This document shows, piece after piece, positions 1 to 9,626 of a DNA stretch of 64,000 nucleotides. The notes under the pieces were generated by a model. The model saw only the letters and a program-made list of their open reading frames with translations, was not told the DNA's origin and did not search any database. The translations under genes and the position numbers were made by a program. The number at the start of each line of letters is the position of its first letter. The stretch's first letter is position 1. Source of the stretch: Rubritalea squalenifaciens DSM 18772. GTDB taxonomy: Bacteria > Verrucomicrobiota > Verrucomicrobiia > Verrucomicrobiales > Akkermansiaceae. The stretch lies in NCBI RefSeq assembly GCF_900141815.1, contig NZ_FQYR01000003.1:496001-560000 (forward strand), given 5' to 3'.

Positions 1-3000
1 TCAACCTCTCCAGTGAGAGTGACGCTATAGGTAAGTTTAGGAGTCCCAGAGTCACCTTCAGTCACGCTGCCGGCTGAGATGGCAATGCTGGCCTGATCAT
101 CATTTTGGATGGTGCCTTGGGCACTTTTCGCTGAAGGGTTAATCAAAGCTCCACTAGGTAGGGCCTGGCTGAGTTCCACGGTGAACTGTTCATCCAGTTC
201 TACCACTTGATCGCCTTGAGCCAGGATCGTGAGAACCTGTGAAGTTTGGTCGGCAGCAAAGTTAAGAGTCCCTGAGGTAGCCAGGAAGTCGCTGCTGTTG
301 AGATGAGTTCCCAAGTTGGTGATCGCCCAGTTCACGGAGCCTGAGCGGTCGGTTGCGCCGGTACGGGATACGGTGAAGGTTAGCTCTGTCGTGCCAGAAT
401 TTCCTTCGAGTTTTGAAGAGTTGAGTGCAACAATGGAGTACTGTGGAGGGGCAACCACATTTACCGTACGTGTGATTTGAGCGTTGTTTGATCTGCTGTC
501 CTCTGCGTAGTAGCTCACGGTATAGACTCCGACCGCGTTAGGATTCACGGTATCGCCTCCAATAACGACATTGACTGAGCCGTCAATGATGTCGACTGCG
601 GTGGCTCCTTGCTCAGAGTAGCTGTCTACTCCAGCTTGTAGGGTGATGCTGGCATCCCCGATGAGCGTGATAACCGGCGGGGTGGTGTCCTGCACGGTTA
701 CGGTACGAGTTACCTCAGTTGCTGCATTATCAAGTGAGTCTTTTGCATTGTAAGTGACGGTATAGGTGCCAGGCACGTTTGTGTCCACTACATCACCGCC
801 AATGGTCACGCTGACTGAACTATCGACATTGTCTGTCGCTGTAGCACCTTGTTCGGAGTAGCTGTCCACACCGGCTTCAAGCGTGAGAGTGCTCGGTCCT
901 GTGAGTGAAATCACAGGTCCAGTGGTGTCCTGCACGGTGACTACGCGTGTGACCTGAACAGCGTTGTTATTAGCTGCATCTTTAGCATTATAGGTGATGG
1001 TGTAGTTGCCTGGGACACTGGTGTTTACAGTATCTCCGCCTACGGTGACAGAGACGTTTCCGTCTACTGAATCTGTCGCGGTAGCGCCTTGGTCAGTGTA
1101 GCTACTTCCTGCTTCCACCGTGAGGGTAGCCGCACCGATGCGAGAGATGACTGGTGGTGTGGTATCTCGAACAGTGACGACTCGTATGACTGTGGTAGCA
1201 TTGTTGTTGGAGGAATCTTTGGTGTTGTAGGTAACAATGTAAGTCCCCGGGACATTGGTATTTACCGTGTCGCCACCAATCGTTACTGGTAAAGAGCCGT
1301 CAATGTTGTCCGTAGCTGTCGCACCTTGTTCTGTGTAAGTATCAACAGTGGCTTCCAAGGTCAGAACGGATGGGCCTATGATGGTGATGACAGGCTGTGT
1401 CGTATCTCGGACCGTGACGACGCGTGTGACTTGGATAGCGCTGTTATTGGCTGCATCCTTGGCATTGTAGGTGACGGTGTAAACTCCGGGAACGTTGGTG
1501 TTCACCGTGTCGCCACCGATGGTTACGCCTACTGAACCATCGACGATATCCGTAGCGGTGGCTCCTTGTTCTGTGTAGCTATCTACTCCGGCCTCAAGTG
1601 TTAGAGTGGCTACTCCATTGCGAGTGATCGTTGGGGGAGTGGTGTCACGCACAGTTACGGTACGGGTTACTTGTGTAGCGACGTTGGAAGAGGCATCCGT
1701 GGCATTGTAGGTGATCACATAATTACCTGCCACGTTAGGGTTTACTGTCGCACCCCCAGTGACGACAGACACAGTGGAATCACAGGCATCCGTGACCGTG
1801 GCTCCCTGATCGGTGTAGCTGTCGACCTTTTGTTCGAGGTAGATAAGGGCTGCTCCAGTCCGGGTAATGACTGGCTTAGTGGTATCGCGGACGGTGACTG
1901 TTCTGGTGATAGGGGTGGCTGCTGCGTTGCCACTATCGCTGACGTTATAGGTGATCGTGTAGCTACCTAATACTGCGGTGTTGACTGTTCCGGAACTGGT
2001 CACAGTGAGAGTAGAGTCATCATCCTCTGCGTCTGTGGCTGTGGCACCAGGGTCGGTGAAGCTATCAATATTACACTCGACATAAAACGGGTTTGCTCCT
2101 GTCAACGAAAGTGTTGGAGGTGTATTCACTACGACCTCAGGAGACTCAAAGAAGCGGATGAAGTAATCGTCCTTGTTGTTCGTATCTTCGTTGTCGTCTT
2201 TGATGACAACCGCGTAGCTGCCCTGGGCTTCAATCACCTCGACAGCTGCTTGGTCGTCATTGGTGCCAGTTGGCTCTGCAACGTGTGCTTGTTTGGTGCC
2301 GCTGGCAGCGGTGCCATCGTTATTGTAGAGGCGGGTGTAGACATCTCCACCTGTTGTCGGATTTGTGGATCCTGAGGCAGCCACATCTCCCGGTCCGCCG
2401 ACTGATGTCCAGATCGCCGCGAAGCCTCCAGCTGCGATAGGGGCAAGTTGCATACTCGACTGGCCACCTGTGCCATTCGGGTTGATGTCAAAGTAGGGGA
2501 AGGTCACCGTAGAGCGGGCGGTACCGTTTGCATTGAAGACTTGGAAAGAAGATGCGTATCCAGAGTTCGTGCCATCCACACTGGCTCCTGAGCCACTGCT
2601 GCCTTCACTACGAGTTCTCCAAGAAGCGGCGTAACCTCCATCGCTGAGTGCAATGAGTGAGCCAAAGTCCTGAAACTTGGCATCGTGGTTCGCATCGCCG
2701 AGTTGAACACTGGCACCTTGAGCTACACCCGCAGCTGTGAAGGCGCGCACATAGTAGTCGTCTTTGTTGACTCCACCTACTTCGTCGTCGTCACGCCAGA
2801 CTACTGCGTAGCCTCCTCCGGTCAGAGCCACGATGGCTGTTGGTGTTTCCTCGTCGGAGGTTTGCAGGTCATTGACTTTTACAGTGCCAGTGGCATTTGG
2901 CACGCCAGCATTGTTGAATACTCGGGTATAGGTGTCGCCTCCATTGCTGGTGTTACCTGGATTATAGACATCTCCTGGGCCGCCAGTAGAGTGCCAGGTG

Positions 3001-3959
3001 ATCGCAAATCCACCACTCAAAGCTGCCAGCTTGGGTGTGTTTTGTCCACCAGTGCCATTTGGGTTGATGTCATTGTATGGGAAAAGCACGGCACTTTCTG
3101 CTGTGCCGTCCGCATTAAATACTTGGTAGAATGCTCCGTAGCCAGAATTCGTGCCATCAGCGCTTGTACCAGTGCCGCTGCTGCCTGAAGTCCGTGTACG
3201 CCATGAAACCACAAATCCTCCATCATCAAGAGCTACAGCATCACTGAAATCCTGAAATAGTGGCCCATGAAGAGTATTGGAGCCGAGCTGTACACTTGCC
3301 CCCTTGGCGGTTCCGTTGGCATTGAATGCTCGAACATAAAGGTCGTCTTTATTGCCGCTGTTGTCATTGTCATCGCGCCAGACCACTGCATAGCCACCGC
3401 CGGAAAGGGCGACGACTGCCATTTCCCGCTGCTCGTCAGCGACACCCGATGGATCATTCTCATTGACTCGGATGGTGCTAGAAACAGCCACGCCACTTGC
3501 ATTGTAGACTCGGGTGTAGACATCTCCATCGTCCGTGTCTCCGGGACCACCTCTTGATTGCCACACTGCGGCAAAGCCTCCACCAGTCAATGCCTGCACC
3601 ACTGGGCCTCTCTGTCTGCCGGTGCCTGAGGCATTGATGTCAGAGTAGGGTGATATGGGCGCTGAGCCGATCACGACCCCATCCTTGGTATACATGCGGA
3701 AGTAGCCACCATAGTCATCACCATCGGGAGATTGAGGTGAAGCCGCGCTGTTGTGACGTGAGTTGAAGCCAACAACAATTGTACCGTTGGTGAGAGCCGT
3801 GGTGCTACGGTAATCCATGAAATAGTCGTCATGGTTTCCAGTGCCGCCTTGGGCCAGGCGCAGCTCAGTTCCGAGCGGGTCACCAGTCGCAGCATAGGTT
3901 GCAATCGTTGATAGGGATAGGAGGGTACAGGCTAGGGTAGCCGATTTTGATGTAGCCAT
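1..3959 (-). CDS. Giant secreted repeat protein (Ig-like and Calx-beta), 3' end outside window
   Basis: One frame stays open from the ATG at 3959 to the left edge (over 1,319 codons, no stop). It begins with a signal peptide (MATSKSATLACTLLSLSTIA, then TYAA). Residues of about 30-600 contain nine units built around L..GG[FY]..[VS]W, a pattern known from secreted calcium-binding and propeller-like proteins. Seven tandem Ig-like units of the DUF5011 type follow (TPPVIT...YTVTYNAKD), and then a Calx-beta domain starts (KLEGNSGTTELTFTVSR) that continues off the window. The likely role is a surface or secreted adhesion or structural protein; no catalytic motif is seen. Gene and tdh lie in the same direction but a terminator separates them, so it should have its own promoter in 3960-4178. 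Confidence is high that this is a real gene and low for its function. Confidence 0.9.
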   Translation of the reverse strand, partial: MATSKSATLACTLLSLSTIATYAATGDPLGTELRLAQGGTGNHDDYFMDYRSTTALTNGTIVVGFNSRHNSAASPQSPDGDDYGGYFRMYTKDGVVIGSAPISPYSDINASGTGRQRGPVVQALTGGGFAAVWQSRGGPGDTDDGDVYTRVYNASGVAVSSTIRVNENDPSGVADEQREMAVVALSGGGYAVVWRDDNDNSGNKDDLYVRAFNANGTAKGASVQLGSNTLHGPLFQDFSDAVALDDGGFVVSWRTRTSGSSGTGTSADGTNSGYGAFYQVFNADGTAESAVLFPYNDINPNGTGGQNTPKLAALSGGFAITWHSTGGPGDVYNPGNTSNGGDTYTRVFNNAGVPNATGTVKVNDLQTSDEETPTAIVALTGGGYAVVWRDDDEVGGVNKDDYYVRAFTAAGVAQGASVQLGDANHDAKFQDFGSLIALSDGGYAASWRTRSEGSSGSGASVDGTNSGYASSFQVFNANGTARSTVTFPYFDINPNGTGGQSSMQLAPIAAGGFAAIWTSVGGPGDVAASGSTNPTTGGDVYTRLYNNDGTAASGTKQAHVAEPTGTNDDQAAVEVIEAQGSYAVVIKDDNEDTNNKDDYFIRFFESPEVVVNTPPTLSLTGANPFYVECNIDSFTDPGATATDAEDDDSTLTVTSSGTVNTAVLGSYTITYNVSDSGNAAATPITRTVTVRDTTKPVITRTGAALIYLEQKVDSYTDQGATVTDACDSTVSVVTGGATVNPNVAGNYVITYNATDASSNVATQVTRTVTVRDTTPPTITRNGVATLTLEAGVDSYTEQGATATDIVDGSVGVTIGGDTVNTNVPGVYTVTYNAKDAANNSAIQVTRVVTVRDTTQPVITIIGPSVLTLEATVDTYTEQGATATDNIDGSLPVTIGGDTVNTNVPGTYIVTYNTKDSSNNNATTVIRVVTVRDTTPPVISRIGAATLTVEAGSSYTDQGATATDSVDGNVSVTVGGDTVNTSVPGNYTITYNAKDAANNNAVQVTRVVTVQDTTGPVISLTGPSTLTLEAGVDSYSEQGATATDNVDSSVSVTIGGDVVDTNVPGTYTVTYNAKDSLDNAATEVTRTVTVQDTTPPVITLIGDASITLQAGVDSYSEQGATAVDIIDGSVNVVIGGDTVNPNAVGVYTVSYYAEDSRSNNAQITRTVNVVAPPQYSIVALNSSKLEGNSGTTELTFTVSRTGATDRSGSVNWAITNLGTHLNSSDFLATSGTLNFAADQTSQVLTILAQGDQVVELDEQFTVELSQALPSGALINPSAKSAQGTIQNDDQASIAISAGSVTEGDSGTPKLTYSVTLTGEV
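440..2110 (-). repeat. Seven tandem DUF5011-like Ig repeats, 240-bp period
   Basis: The codons for the EQGAT-type core motif recur at plus-strand positions 604, 844, 1084, 1321, 1561, 1801 and 2044. The spacings are therefore 240, 240, 237, 240, 240 and 243 bp. All are multiples of three and all units are in the frame of the giant gene. Each unit is about 80 residues and carries VTIGGD.V(N/D)TNVPG.Y.VTYNAKD followed by TVTV.DTT linkers. The units are strongly alike at the DNA level, as expected from duplication and homogenisation. Confidence 0.9.
2150..3880 (-). repeat. W-motif repeats in N-terminal half of the giant protein
   Basis: About three superrepeats of nearly 200 residues are visible. 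Each holds three subunits ending in VWQS, VVWRD or SWRT, plus conserved linkers such as NKDDxYVRAF, DGTNSGY and DINPNGTGGQ. For example, the FQDF motif recurs near 3260 and near 2670. Blade-like W motifs at 60-70 residue spacing suggest a beta-propeller or stacked beta sheets; this fold is inferred from the pattern only. Confidence 0.75.
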
Positions 3960-4178
3960 AGTGAGGGAGAGGGTGGTTGGAGGTGTTGTCCAAAAGGGAC
4001 GGACTGCCAGTAACATGCGGAATGTATGAATGTCCATGGCAAACTAGTAACATTTTCTGATAGAATAGAGGCTGGGGGGCAAATGGTGCCATTGGTGCTT
4101 CTGTCTAAGATACAGTCTGGTTGGGATCATGAAGGTTTGCTGTAATGAGAGCGCCCGGTATGGCTGTTCTAGGGTAAG

Positions 4179-4206
4179 AAAAAAGCCGCACCTGTGAGGG
4201 TGCGGC
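4179..4206 (-). terminator. Rho-independent terminator of tdh
   Basis: A perfect 8-bp stem GCCGCACC/GGTGCGGC (4185-4192 with 4199-4206) with a 6-nt loop is followed on the minus strand by six T's. It lies 39 bp after the tdh stop. Confidence 0.9.
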
Positions 4207-4244
4207 TCGCGATTGTAGGTATATAGGTTGGAGGGTATTTCGCT

Positions 4245-5312
4245 TTACTCCCAATCTAGAACGATCTTGCCGGATTGGCCGGAGAGCATCGTCTCGAATC
4301 CTTTGGCGAAATCGGTGTAATGGAATTTGTGGGTGATGACGGCTGAGGTGTCCATGCCAGCACGGATCATGGAGGTCATCTTGTACCAGGTCTCAAACAT
4401 TTCACGGCCGTAGATGCCCTTGAGGATGAGTCCTTTAAAAATCACTTTGTCCCAGTCGATGGCAACATTCTCAGGGAAGATGCCTAAAAGGGAAACTTTA
4501 GCGCCGTTGGAGGTGTGCTCGAGGATGTCATTCAGGCCGCTTGGGTGACCGGACATTTCCAGTGCGACGTCAAAGCCTTCTTTGATGCCGAGCTCTTTTT
4601 TGACGTCGTTGAGGTTCTCGTTAGCCACGTTGACCACGCGGGTGGCGCCGAGTTTTTCAGCGAGCTCAAGGCGGTACGGGTTAACGTCTGTGACAACAAC
4701 GTGACGGGCACCTGCGAACTTGGCTACAGAGGCTGCCATGCAACCGATTGGACCAGCTCCTGTGATGAGAACGTCCTCAGCCACCAGATCCCATGAGAGC
4801 GCTGTGTGAACAGCGTTACCGAGTGGGTCGAAAGTGGAGATGAGATCTTCAGGGATGGATGGGTCTACCTTGTAGGCGTTGACTGCCGGGATGGAGAGGT
4901 ACTCGGCAAAAGCTCCTGTACGGTTGACTCCTACACCGAGAGTATTCGGGCAGAGATGGCGGCGGCCAGCAAGACAGTTGCGGCAGTGACCACAGACGAT
5001 GTGGCCTTCACCGGAGACGAGTTCGCCAACCTTGAAATCTCTGACGCCGTCACCGACAGCTGCGATTTCACCACAGAATTCGTGACCGACTGTCATAGGG
5101 ACGGGGATGGTCTTCTGGGCCCACTTGTCCCACTTCCAGATATGTACGTCAGTACCACAGATGGATGTCTTTTTGATCTTAATCAAAACATCCATAGGAC
5201 CTACTTCTGGTTCTGGTACGTCTTCGAGCCAGAGACCTTCTTCCGCTTTAGATTTAACAAGAGCTTTCACTGCTGGGTTACATAGTAGTGAGCTGTCATT
5301 ATTGCACGTCAT
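4245..5312 (-). CDS. tdh: L-threonine 3-dehydrogenase
   Basis: Zinc-dependent medium-chain dehydrogenase oxidising L-threonine to 2-amino-3-ketobutyrate with NAD+, the first step of threonine breakdown to glycine and acetyl-CoA. Visible features are the catalytic zinc ligands in SICGTDVH and GHE, the structural zinc cysteines in CGHCRNC...C, the nucleotide-binding GAGPIG, and the Tdh-specific [15 protein letters not shown] stretch near the C terminus. Similarity to the E. coli enzyme begins at the [13 protein letters not shown] region, so the protein has a short N-terminal extension. The start is uncertain: ATG at 5312 (355 aa, used here), GTG at 5321, or GTG at 5270, which matches the E. coli N terminus best. 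None has a Shine-Dalgarno motif. The partner gene kbl is not adjacent. The gene is monocistronic, divergent from phoH, and ends in a clear terminator. Confidence 0.95.
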   Translation of the reverse strand: MTCNNDSSLLCNPAVKALVKSKAEEGLWLEDVPEPEVGPMDVLIKIKKTSICGTDVHIWKWDKWAQKTIPVPMTVGHEFCGEIAAVGDGVRDFKVGELVSGEGHIVCGHCRNCLAGRRHLCPNTLGVGVNRTGAFAEYLSIPAVNAYKVDPSIPEDLISTFDPLGNAVHTALSWDLVAEDVLITGAGPIGCMAASVAKFAGARHVVVTDVNPYRLELAEKLGATRVVNVANENLNDVKKELGIKEGFDVALEMSGHPSGLNDILEHTSNGAKVSLLGIFPENVAIDWDKVIFKGLILKGIYGREMFETWYKMTSMIRAGMDTSAVITHKFHYTDFAKGFETMLSGQSGKIVLDWE

Positions 5313-5577
5313 TTTTTGCACGAATTAGCGCAGATTTTCTACTAGGGAGGGGCGTTTGCTGACTGCTGTCTTACAGCGAGATGTGCTCTTTTGCGTGTGT
5401 TGTCAGGCAATGTTGAGTAAGATTGATGTTGATTTTACGGACAGAATGTTGTGATACTTTAGTTGACTTGAATAATTTTTTCCAATGGCCATCTGTCATG
5501 GATGGTACTGCAGGTCCCCCAGCGGCGAGGGGTGCACTTGCTCCTCCTTTAACGCCGCATTTGTGTGAAAACTAAGC

Positions 5578-7101
5578 ATGAGCCAAACAACCCAACTGAA
5601 GTCGGCTGCAGCCAAGCAGGGCACCCAGAATGAAACCTCAAAATTGGGAGGCAAAAGGCGACTACAGGAATTCGGAATCAAAGCCCCGAACCAGACCGCC
5701 AAGAACTTCGTGTTGGACACCAATGTTCTACTGCATGATCCCGCATGTCTTGGCAGGTTTGCTGAACACCATATCTGTATTCCTACCGATGTGCTTTCTG
5801 AGCTGGATAAGTTCAAGAATGAGCAATCCGAGCGTGGCGCCAATGCGCGAAGAGTGCACCGCAGGCTGACTGAGATGTTTAATAGCGGGGAATCAGTGAC
5901 TACTGGTGTCCCTACCGAAGGTGGAGGGACGGTGCGATTGGTCATCTATGATCCCACATTTTGCATGGATAACTCGGAAATGCTCGCACAGTTCCTCAGG
6001 GTTTTTCCAGACCGGGAACGTGTCGATCATCGGATCTTGGCGGCTACGTTGCTACTTGCGGAGCATAACGATAGTAAGGTGATTTTAGTGACCAAGGACT
6101 TGAACATGCAGCTCAAGGCCAAGGCTGTTCATATCCAATGCGAGGACTATCTGAATGACAAAGTAGATCCTCGAGAGGTATCTAACTACGAGCTGATGTC
6201 TGTGGATGTCGATCCAAACGAGCTTCAGCGTTTTGCGAGCTCTGGTGAGCTTTCTTTGGAGCATGAGCGGCGCAATGGCGTGGTTCTGAACCAGTATGTC
6301 TTGCTGAAAGCCAGCGAGAAGCAGACCATGCCCGCTAGGCTGGATGCCGATGGGACCTTTGTCCGCTTGCAAATTCCAGAGGTGCTTAGAATACCAGATG
6401 GGCATCACCTCAAGCCATTGAACTTGGGGCAGAAGTGCCTGATCGATGCCTTGCTGAATCCGGATATTTCACTGGTGACTTGCTACGGTCAGGCGGGTAC
6501 GGGTAAGACACTGGTGGCGATTGCGGCAGGTCTGCATGAAATGTTTAACCGTGAGTACAACGGTATTACGATCAGCCGGCCGGTTGTCGCAATGGGTGAG
6601 CAGCTCGGTTTCTTACCTGGCGACTTGGATGAGAAAATGAGGCCATGGCTACAGCCGATCTACGATGCTTTGGAGCTTCTGATGGGGCCACCTAATCCTC
6701 ATCAGCAGGGACCACGACGCAAGCAAGCGAAGAAAGAGGCCGCCAATGCAGCCTTGCAGCCTACGAAAGCCTATGAGCATCTGCTGGAGCAGGGGGTCAT
6801 TGAGATCGAAGCTCTCTGCTACATCAGGGGGCGTTCCATCCCGAACCGCTTCTTTGTGCTGGATGAAGCACAGCAGTTGACACCACAAGAGGCGAAGACC
6901 GTTGTGACTCGTATGTCACGTGGTTCCAAGCTCGTGATGGTAGGGGATCCTGCACAGATTGATAACCCTTATGTGGATAGTCGTAGTAACGGTCTGGTCT
7001 ATACGAGAAACCGACTGAAAGGGCAGCCATTCACGGCGCATATATCACTCTCTAGAGGTGAGCGCAGTCCGCTAGCAGAAGCTGGCGCCCAGCTGATGTA
7101 A
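5578..7101 (+). CDS. PhoH-family ATPase with N-terminal PIN domain
   Basis: 507-aa fusion of a PIN-type nuclease domain and a PhoH-type P-loop ATPase, the arrangement of PhoH2/YlaK proteins, which are RNA-unwinding and RNA-cleaving enzymes where studied. The PIN domain begins near residue 42 with FVLDTNVLLHDP and carries further acidic residues (LSELD). The ATPase has Walker A GQAGTGKT near residue 303, the PhoH signature ISRPVVAMGEQLGFLPGD, and Walker B FFVLDEAQQ near residue 424 followed by MVGDPAQID. An insertion with basic residues (HQQGPRRKQAKKEA) lies between Walker A and B. The gene is monocistronic and divergent from tdh. Whether it acts as an antitoxin-linked RNase or in RNA turnover cannot be told from sequence. 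Confidence 0.93.
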   Translation: MSQTTQLKSAAAKQGTQNETSKLGGKRRLQEFGIKAPNQTAKNFVLDTNVLLHDPACLGRFAEHHICIPTDVLSELDKFKNEQSERGANARRVHRRLTEMFNSGESVTTGVPTEGGGTVRLVIYDPTFCMDNSEMLAQFLRVFPDRERVDHRILAATLLLAEHNDSKVILVTKDLNMQLKAKAVHIQCEDYLNDKVDPREVSNYELMSVDVDPNELQRFASSGELSLEHERRNGVVLNQYVLLKASEKQTMPARLDADGTFVRLQIPEVLRIPDGHHLKPLNLGQKCLIDALLNPDISLVTCYGQAGTGKTLVAIAAGLHEMFNREYNGITISRPVVAMGEQLGFLPGDLDEKMRPWLQPIYDALELLMGPPNPHQQGPRRKQAKKEAANAALQPTKAYEHLLEQGVIEIEALCYIRGRSIPNRFFVLDEAQQLTPQEAKTVVTRMSRGSKLVMVGDPAQIDNPYVDSRSNGLVYTRNRLKGQPFTAHISLSRGERSPLAEAGAQLM

Positions 7102-7171
7102 CTCAGAGAATTGCGAGTCATGATTTAGGGCGTTTCCAGAAAACGAACAAGCCTGACCCGATCAATAAGAC

Positions 7172-7215
7172 AAAAAGCGCAACCCAAGGCCATTGAGGCC
7201 GAGTTGCGCTTTTTT
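7172..7215. terminator. Bidirectional terminator between phoH-like gene and PVC dehydrogenase gene
   Basis: The 8-bp stem AGCGCAAC/GTTGCGCT (7176-7183 with 7203-7210) has A5 on its left and T6 on its right. An inner GGCC/GGCC hairpin lies in the loop. It serves the two convergent genes. Confidence 0.88.
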
Positions 7216-7245
7216 CTGTTTTTGAACTGCTAGCTGAGCTTGAGC

Positions 7246-9573
7246 TTATTTTTTTTTAGCCTGAGCTTTGGCTTTTTTCTGCTCTTCTTCTGCGTCGAGA
7301 GGCAGGAAATTATTTTCAGCAACCTCTTTGCGGACAGCAGGGATGATGTCTTTCTTGACGGACGGAGCTTCATTGTCCCAAGAGTTGCGGATGTAGTTCA
7401 TGACATCGGCATAGTCTTGGTCACTGATCGAAGTGTTTTGATGGAAGCCTGGCATGATGGGCATGATGTTAGGGGCCTTGTAGAGCTGACCGTTGACCAT
7501 GATGGGGCCTTGGATACCAACGAGGAGGATTTTGGCGAGGCGGTTAGCATCACCCGTGACCCACTCAGAGTTGTTTAACGGAGGCCCCATGTTAGGTGCT
7601 CCCTGACCTTTCAGTCCATGGCAGCCTGCACAGGCGGCTTTCACTACATAGATGTCAGCTCCGCGCTTGATGCTCTCGTGCGCCCACTTTTCAAGTTTAC
7701 GCTGCTTTTCCTGATGAGGCCCTGCAGCTTTCTTGGCGGCTGCGATGAGTTTCACCAAGGAGCCGGATTTGACGGTGCTCACATCAAAGGTGCTGATGTC
7801 AGGGCCAAGGCCGCTGACGAAGGCTTCATTGAGTCCACGGAGCTTTGGATTCATCTCGATAATTTTGAGGGCTTCTGCTGATTGACCAAGGGCTACAAGT
7901 GTTTTGACCACACCGTGAATGTTCTGTGGAGTGCTAGCAAGTTTAGCGACTTCTGATGCCAGAACCTCGTCAGTCCAGCGATGCTTAGCAGCGATCTCCA
8001 GAGCGCTGTTAGCAACATCATGGTCTTTGTGCTTCAGGGCCTTGATAATGACGGCAGGGGTGGCTGCATCGATGCCATCTAGAGTCCAGAGGGCGTGAAT
8101 GGCCACGTAGCCTGGTTGTTTGGAGTCGTAAACTTTGTCGTTAGAGAGAGCTGCTATTACGGAGCGGTCCTGACGTTCTACGATGAGGCGCTGCGCTGTA
8201 TCGCGGTAATGGCCGTTCTTGTGAGTCAGGTAGCTAAGCAGTTCTTCGCCTTTGAGTTCGGAAAGTTTTTCTACTTTGGCTGCTGGATTCTTCGCGTAGC
8301 GGATACGGTAGATGCGACCGGTGGATGGCTTAGCTCGGTCCATGTTTCGGTGCTCGTACTGCTTGCGCAGGTAGGTGGTCATGTATGTCTTGTGCTGTAA
8401 AAGACCGAAGTACATATCGACCATGTACAGGGTGCCGTCTGGCGCGGTATAAAGACTTACTGGGCAGAACCATTCGTCATTAGAGGCCAGGAATTCTTTT
8501 TTGTCGAAAGCCTGGGAGCCGGAAGCGATGTTGTGCTGGTTGCGCTTGATCTTGATGGCTTTGATCAGATCGCCGGCAGGTTCACAGGAAAAGCCCATTT
8601 CCTGATACTCTTCTGGGAAATTGTCGCCGCGGTATATGGTGATTCCACAGGAGGCGGTAGGCTTGGCTAATGTTCCGTGGAGAGGCCCTTTGTCTAAGCG
8701 TAGCACGCCTTTCATGTAGCCACGGTTGACGCCCGGGGTCTTGTGGATCGGGTAGGTGTCGTAACATCCTAGGTTCTTAGACATCGGGTATTTCGGCTCA
8801 AAGCCTTTGACTCCGTGCAGGAAGTTGGGAAGGAATTGCTCAGCCTGGAAGTAGCATGAGTTATGGTTGTGGTAGATGCGTCCGGCATTGTCTTTGGCGA
8901 GACCCCACTGGCCGCGGCCATAGGTGTCCTCCTTGATCCACTTGCCGTTGATGCGGCGGTAGCGCTTGTCGTGTTTGGCGTTGTAATACCAGTTGTCGAT
9001 ACCCAGCAGTAGAGCATTGGCAGCATGTTCAGGATTGCCTCCCTGAGCATATTTGGGGTCCACGACTTCTGGTTCGCCTACAGGCTTGATACCGTCACGT
9101 TTGATGAACAGGAGCGCATCGCCATTGGTGTAGAGGCAGCCATCTGATGTCACAGCTACGGCTCGAGGTACGACTAGTTTGTCGAGGAAGGTTGTCGCTT
9201 TATCGACTTTGCCGTCACCGTCAGTGTCCTCGAGTACGCGGATCTTACCTTTCGGTGCGCGCTCGGCTGTCGCGTCAAAGTCATTCATGTACTCCGTCAT
9301 TTCGCAGGACCAGATGCGACCATCTGCATCGAACGAGAGTGCGACGGATTTGTTGACGTAGTCGCCGGTAGCCACAGGCTCGAGTGTGAAACCGTCAGCT
9401 AATTTGAATGATTTGAGAGCTGCCTCAAGATCAAGATACGGTGATGGAGGGATCGTATCGATAGGGATAGGATCTTCCATTACATGTCCTTTTCTGTCGC
9501 CGGCTTGGCCGAAACAGAGGGAGGATGCTGCGATCGCGATGCTTGAGGTGAGTAGGAAGTTACGCATAGTCAT
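7246..9573 (-). CDS. PVC-type secreted dehydrogenase with C-terminal cytochrome c
   Basis: 775-aa exported protein. It has a signal peptide (FLLTSSIAIAASSLCFGQ), then a membrane-bound-dehydrogenase-type beta-propeller of the kind abundant in Planctomycetes and Verrucomicrobia (residues about 45-440; e.g. DTDGDGKVDKAT, GNPEHAANALLLG). A helical HEAT-like stretch (about 450-600) follows, and then a cytochrome c domain with a CAGCH heme site near residues 647-651 and a likely axial Met in IMPGFH. The C terminus is a lysine-rich tail (EEEQKKAKAQAKKK). Such proteins are thought to oxidise sugars or alcohols in the periplasm and pass electrons to a c-type cytochrome chain; the substrate is unknown. 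The gene is alone, with no adjacent sulfatase or DUF1501 partner. An ATG at 9567 is an equally good start. Confidence 0.9.
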   Translation of the reverse strand: MTMRNFLLTSSIAIAASSLCFGQAGDRKGHVMEDPIPIDTIPPSPYLDLEAALKSFKLADGFTLEPVATGDYVNKSVALSFDADGRIWSCEMTEYMNDFDATAERAPKGKIRVLEDTDGDGKVDKATTFLDKLVVPRAVAVTSDGCLYTNGDALLFIKRDGIKPVGEPEVVDPKYAQGGNPEHAANALLLGIDNWYYNAKHDKRYRRINGKWIKEDTYGRGQWGLAKDNAGRIYHNHNSCYFQAEQFLPNFLHGVKGFEPKYPMSKNLGCYDTYPIHKTPGVNRGYMKGVLRLDKGPLHGTLAKPTASCGITIYRGDNFPEEYQEMGFSCEPAGDLIKAIKIKRNQHNIASGSQAFDKKEFLASNDEWFCPVSLYTAPDGTLYMVDMYFGLLQHKTYMTTYLRKQYEHRNMDRAKPSTGRIYRIRYAKNPAAKVEKLSELKGEELLSYLTHKNGHYRDTAQRLIVERQDRSVIAALSNDKVYDSKQPGYVAIHALWTLDGIDAATPAVIIKALKHKDHDVANSALEIAAKHRWTDEVLASEVAKLASTPQNIHGVVKTLVALGQSAEALKIIEMNPKLRGLNEAFVSGLGPDISTFDVSTVKSGSLVKLIAAAKKAAGPHQEKQRKLEKWAHESIKRGADIYVVKAACAGCHGLKGQGAPNMGPPLNNSEWVTGDANRLAKILLVGIQGPIMVNGQLYKAPNIMPIMPGFHQNTSISDQDYADVMNYIRNSWDNEAPSVKKDIIPAVRKEVAENNFLPLDAEEEQKKAKAQAKKK

Positions 9574-9626
9574 GTTTACACTGAATGTTACATACTCATT
9601 GAAGAAGATATATCCCCATGAATACG

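Noticed and set aside
440..2110. Regular 240-bp repeats considered as a CRISPR or other non-coding array
   Set aside because: The repeats are in frame, coding for Ig-like domains, and are much longer than CRISPR repeats; no cas gene is present.
2685..3188. 167-codon open frame on the plus strand within the giant protein gene
   Set aside because: The opposite strand encodes regular W-motif repeats with a signal peptide at the right place; this frame only mirrors the repeats.
3880..4092. Small minus-strand frame overlapping the start of the giant gene
   Set aside because: It is out of frame with, and overlaps, the signal peptide region of the giant gene; its translation has no recognisable feature.
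5463..5577. TTGACT considered as the -35 of the phoH-like gene
   Set aside because: No acceptable -10 lies at 16-18 bp from it; alternatives (TTGTGA with ATAATT) are equally weak, so no promoter is called.
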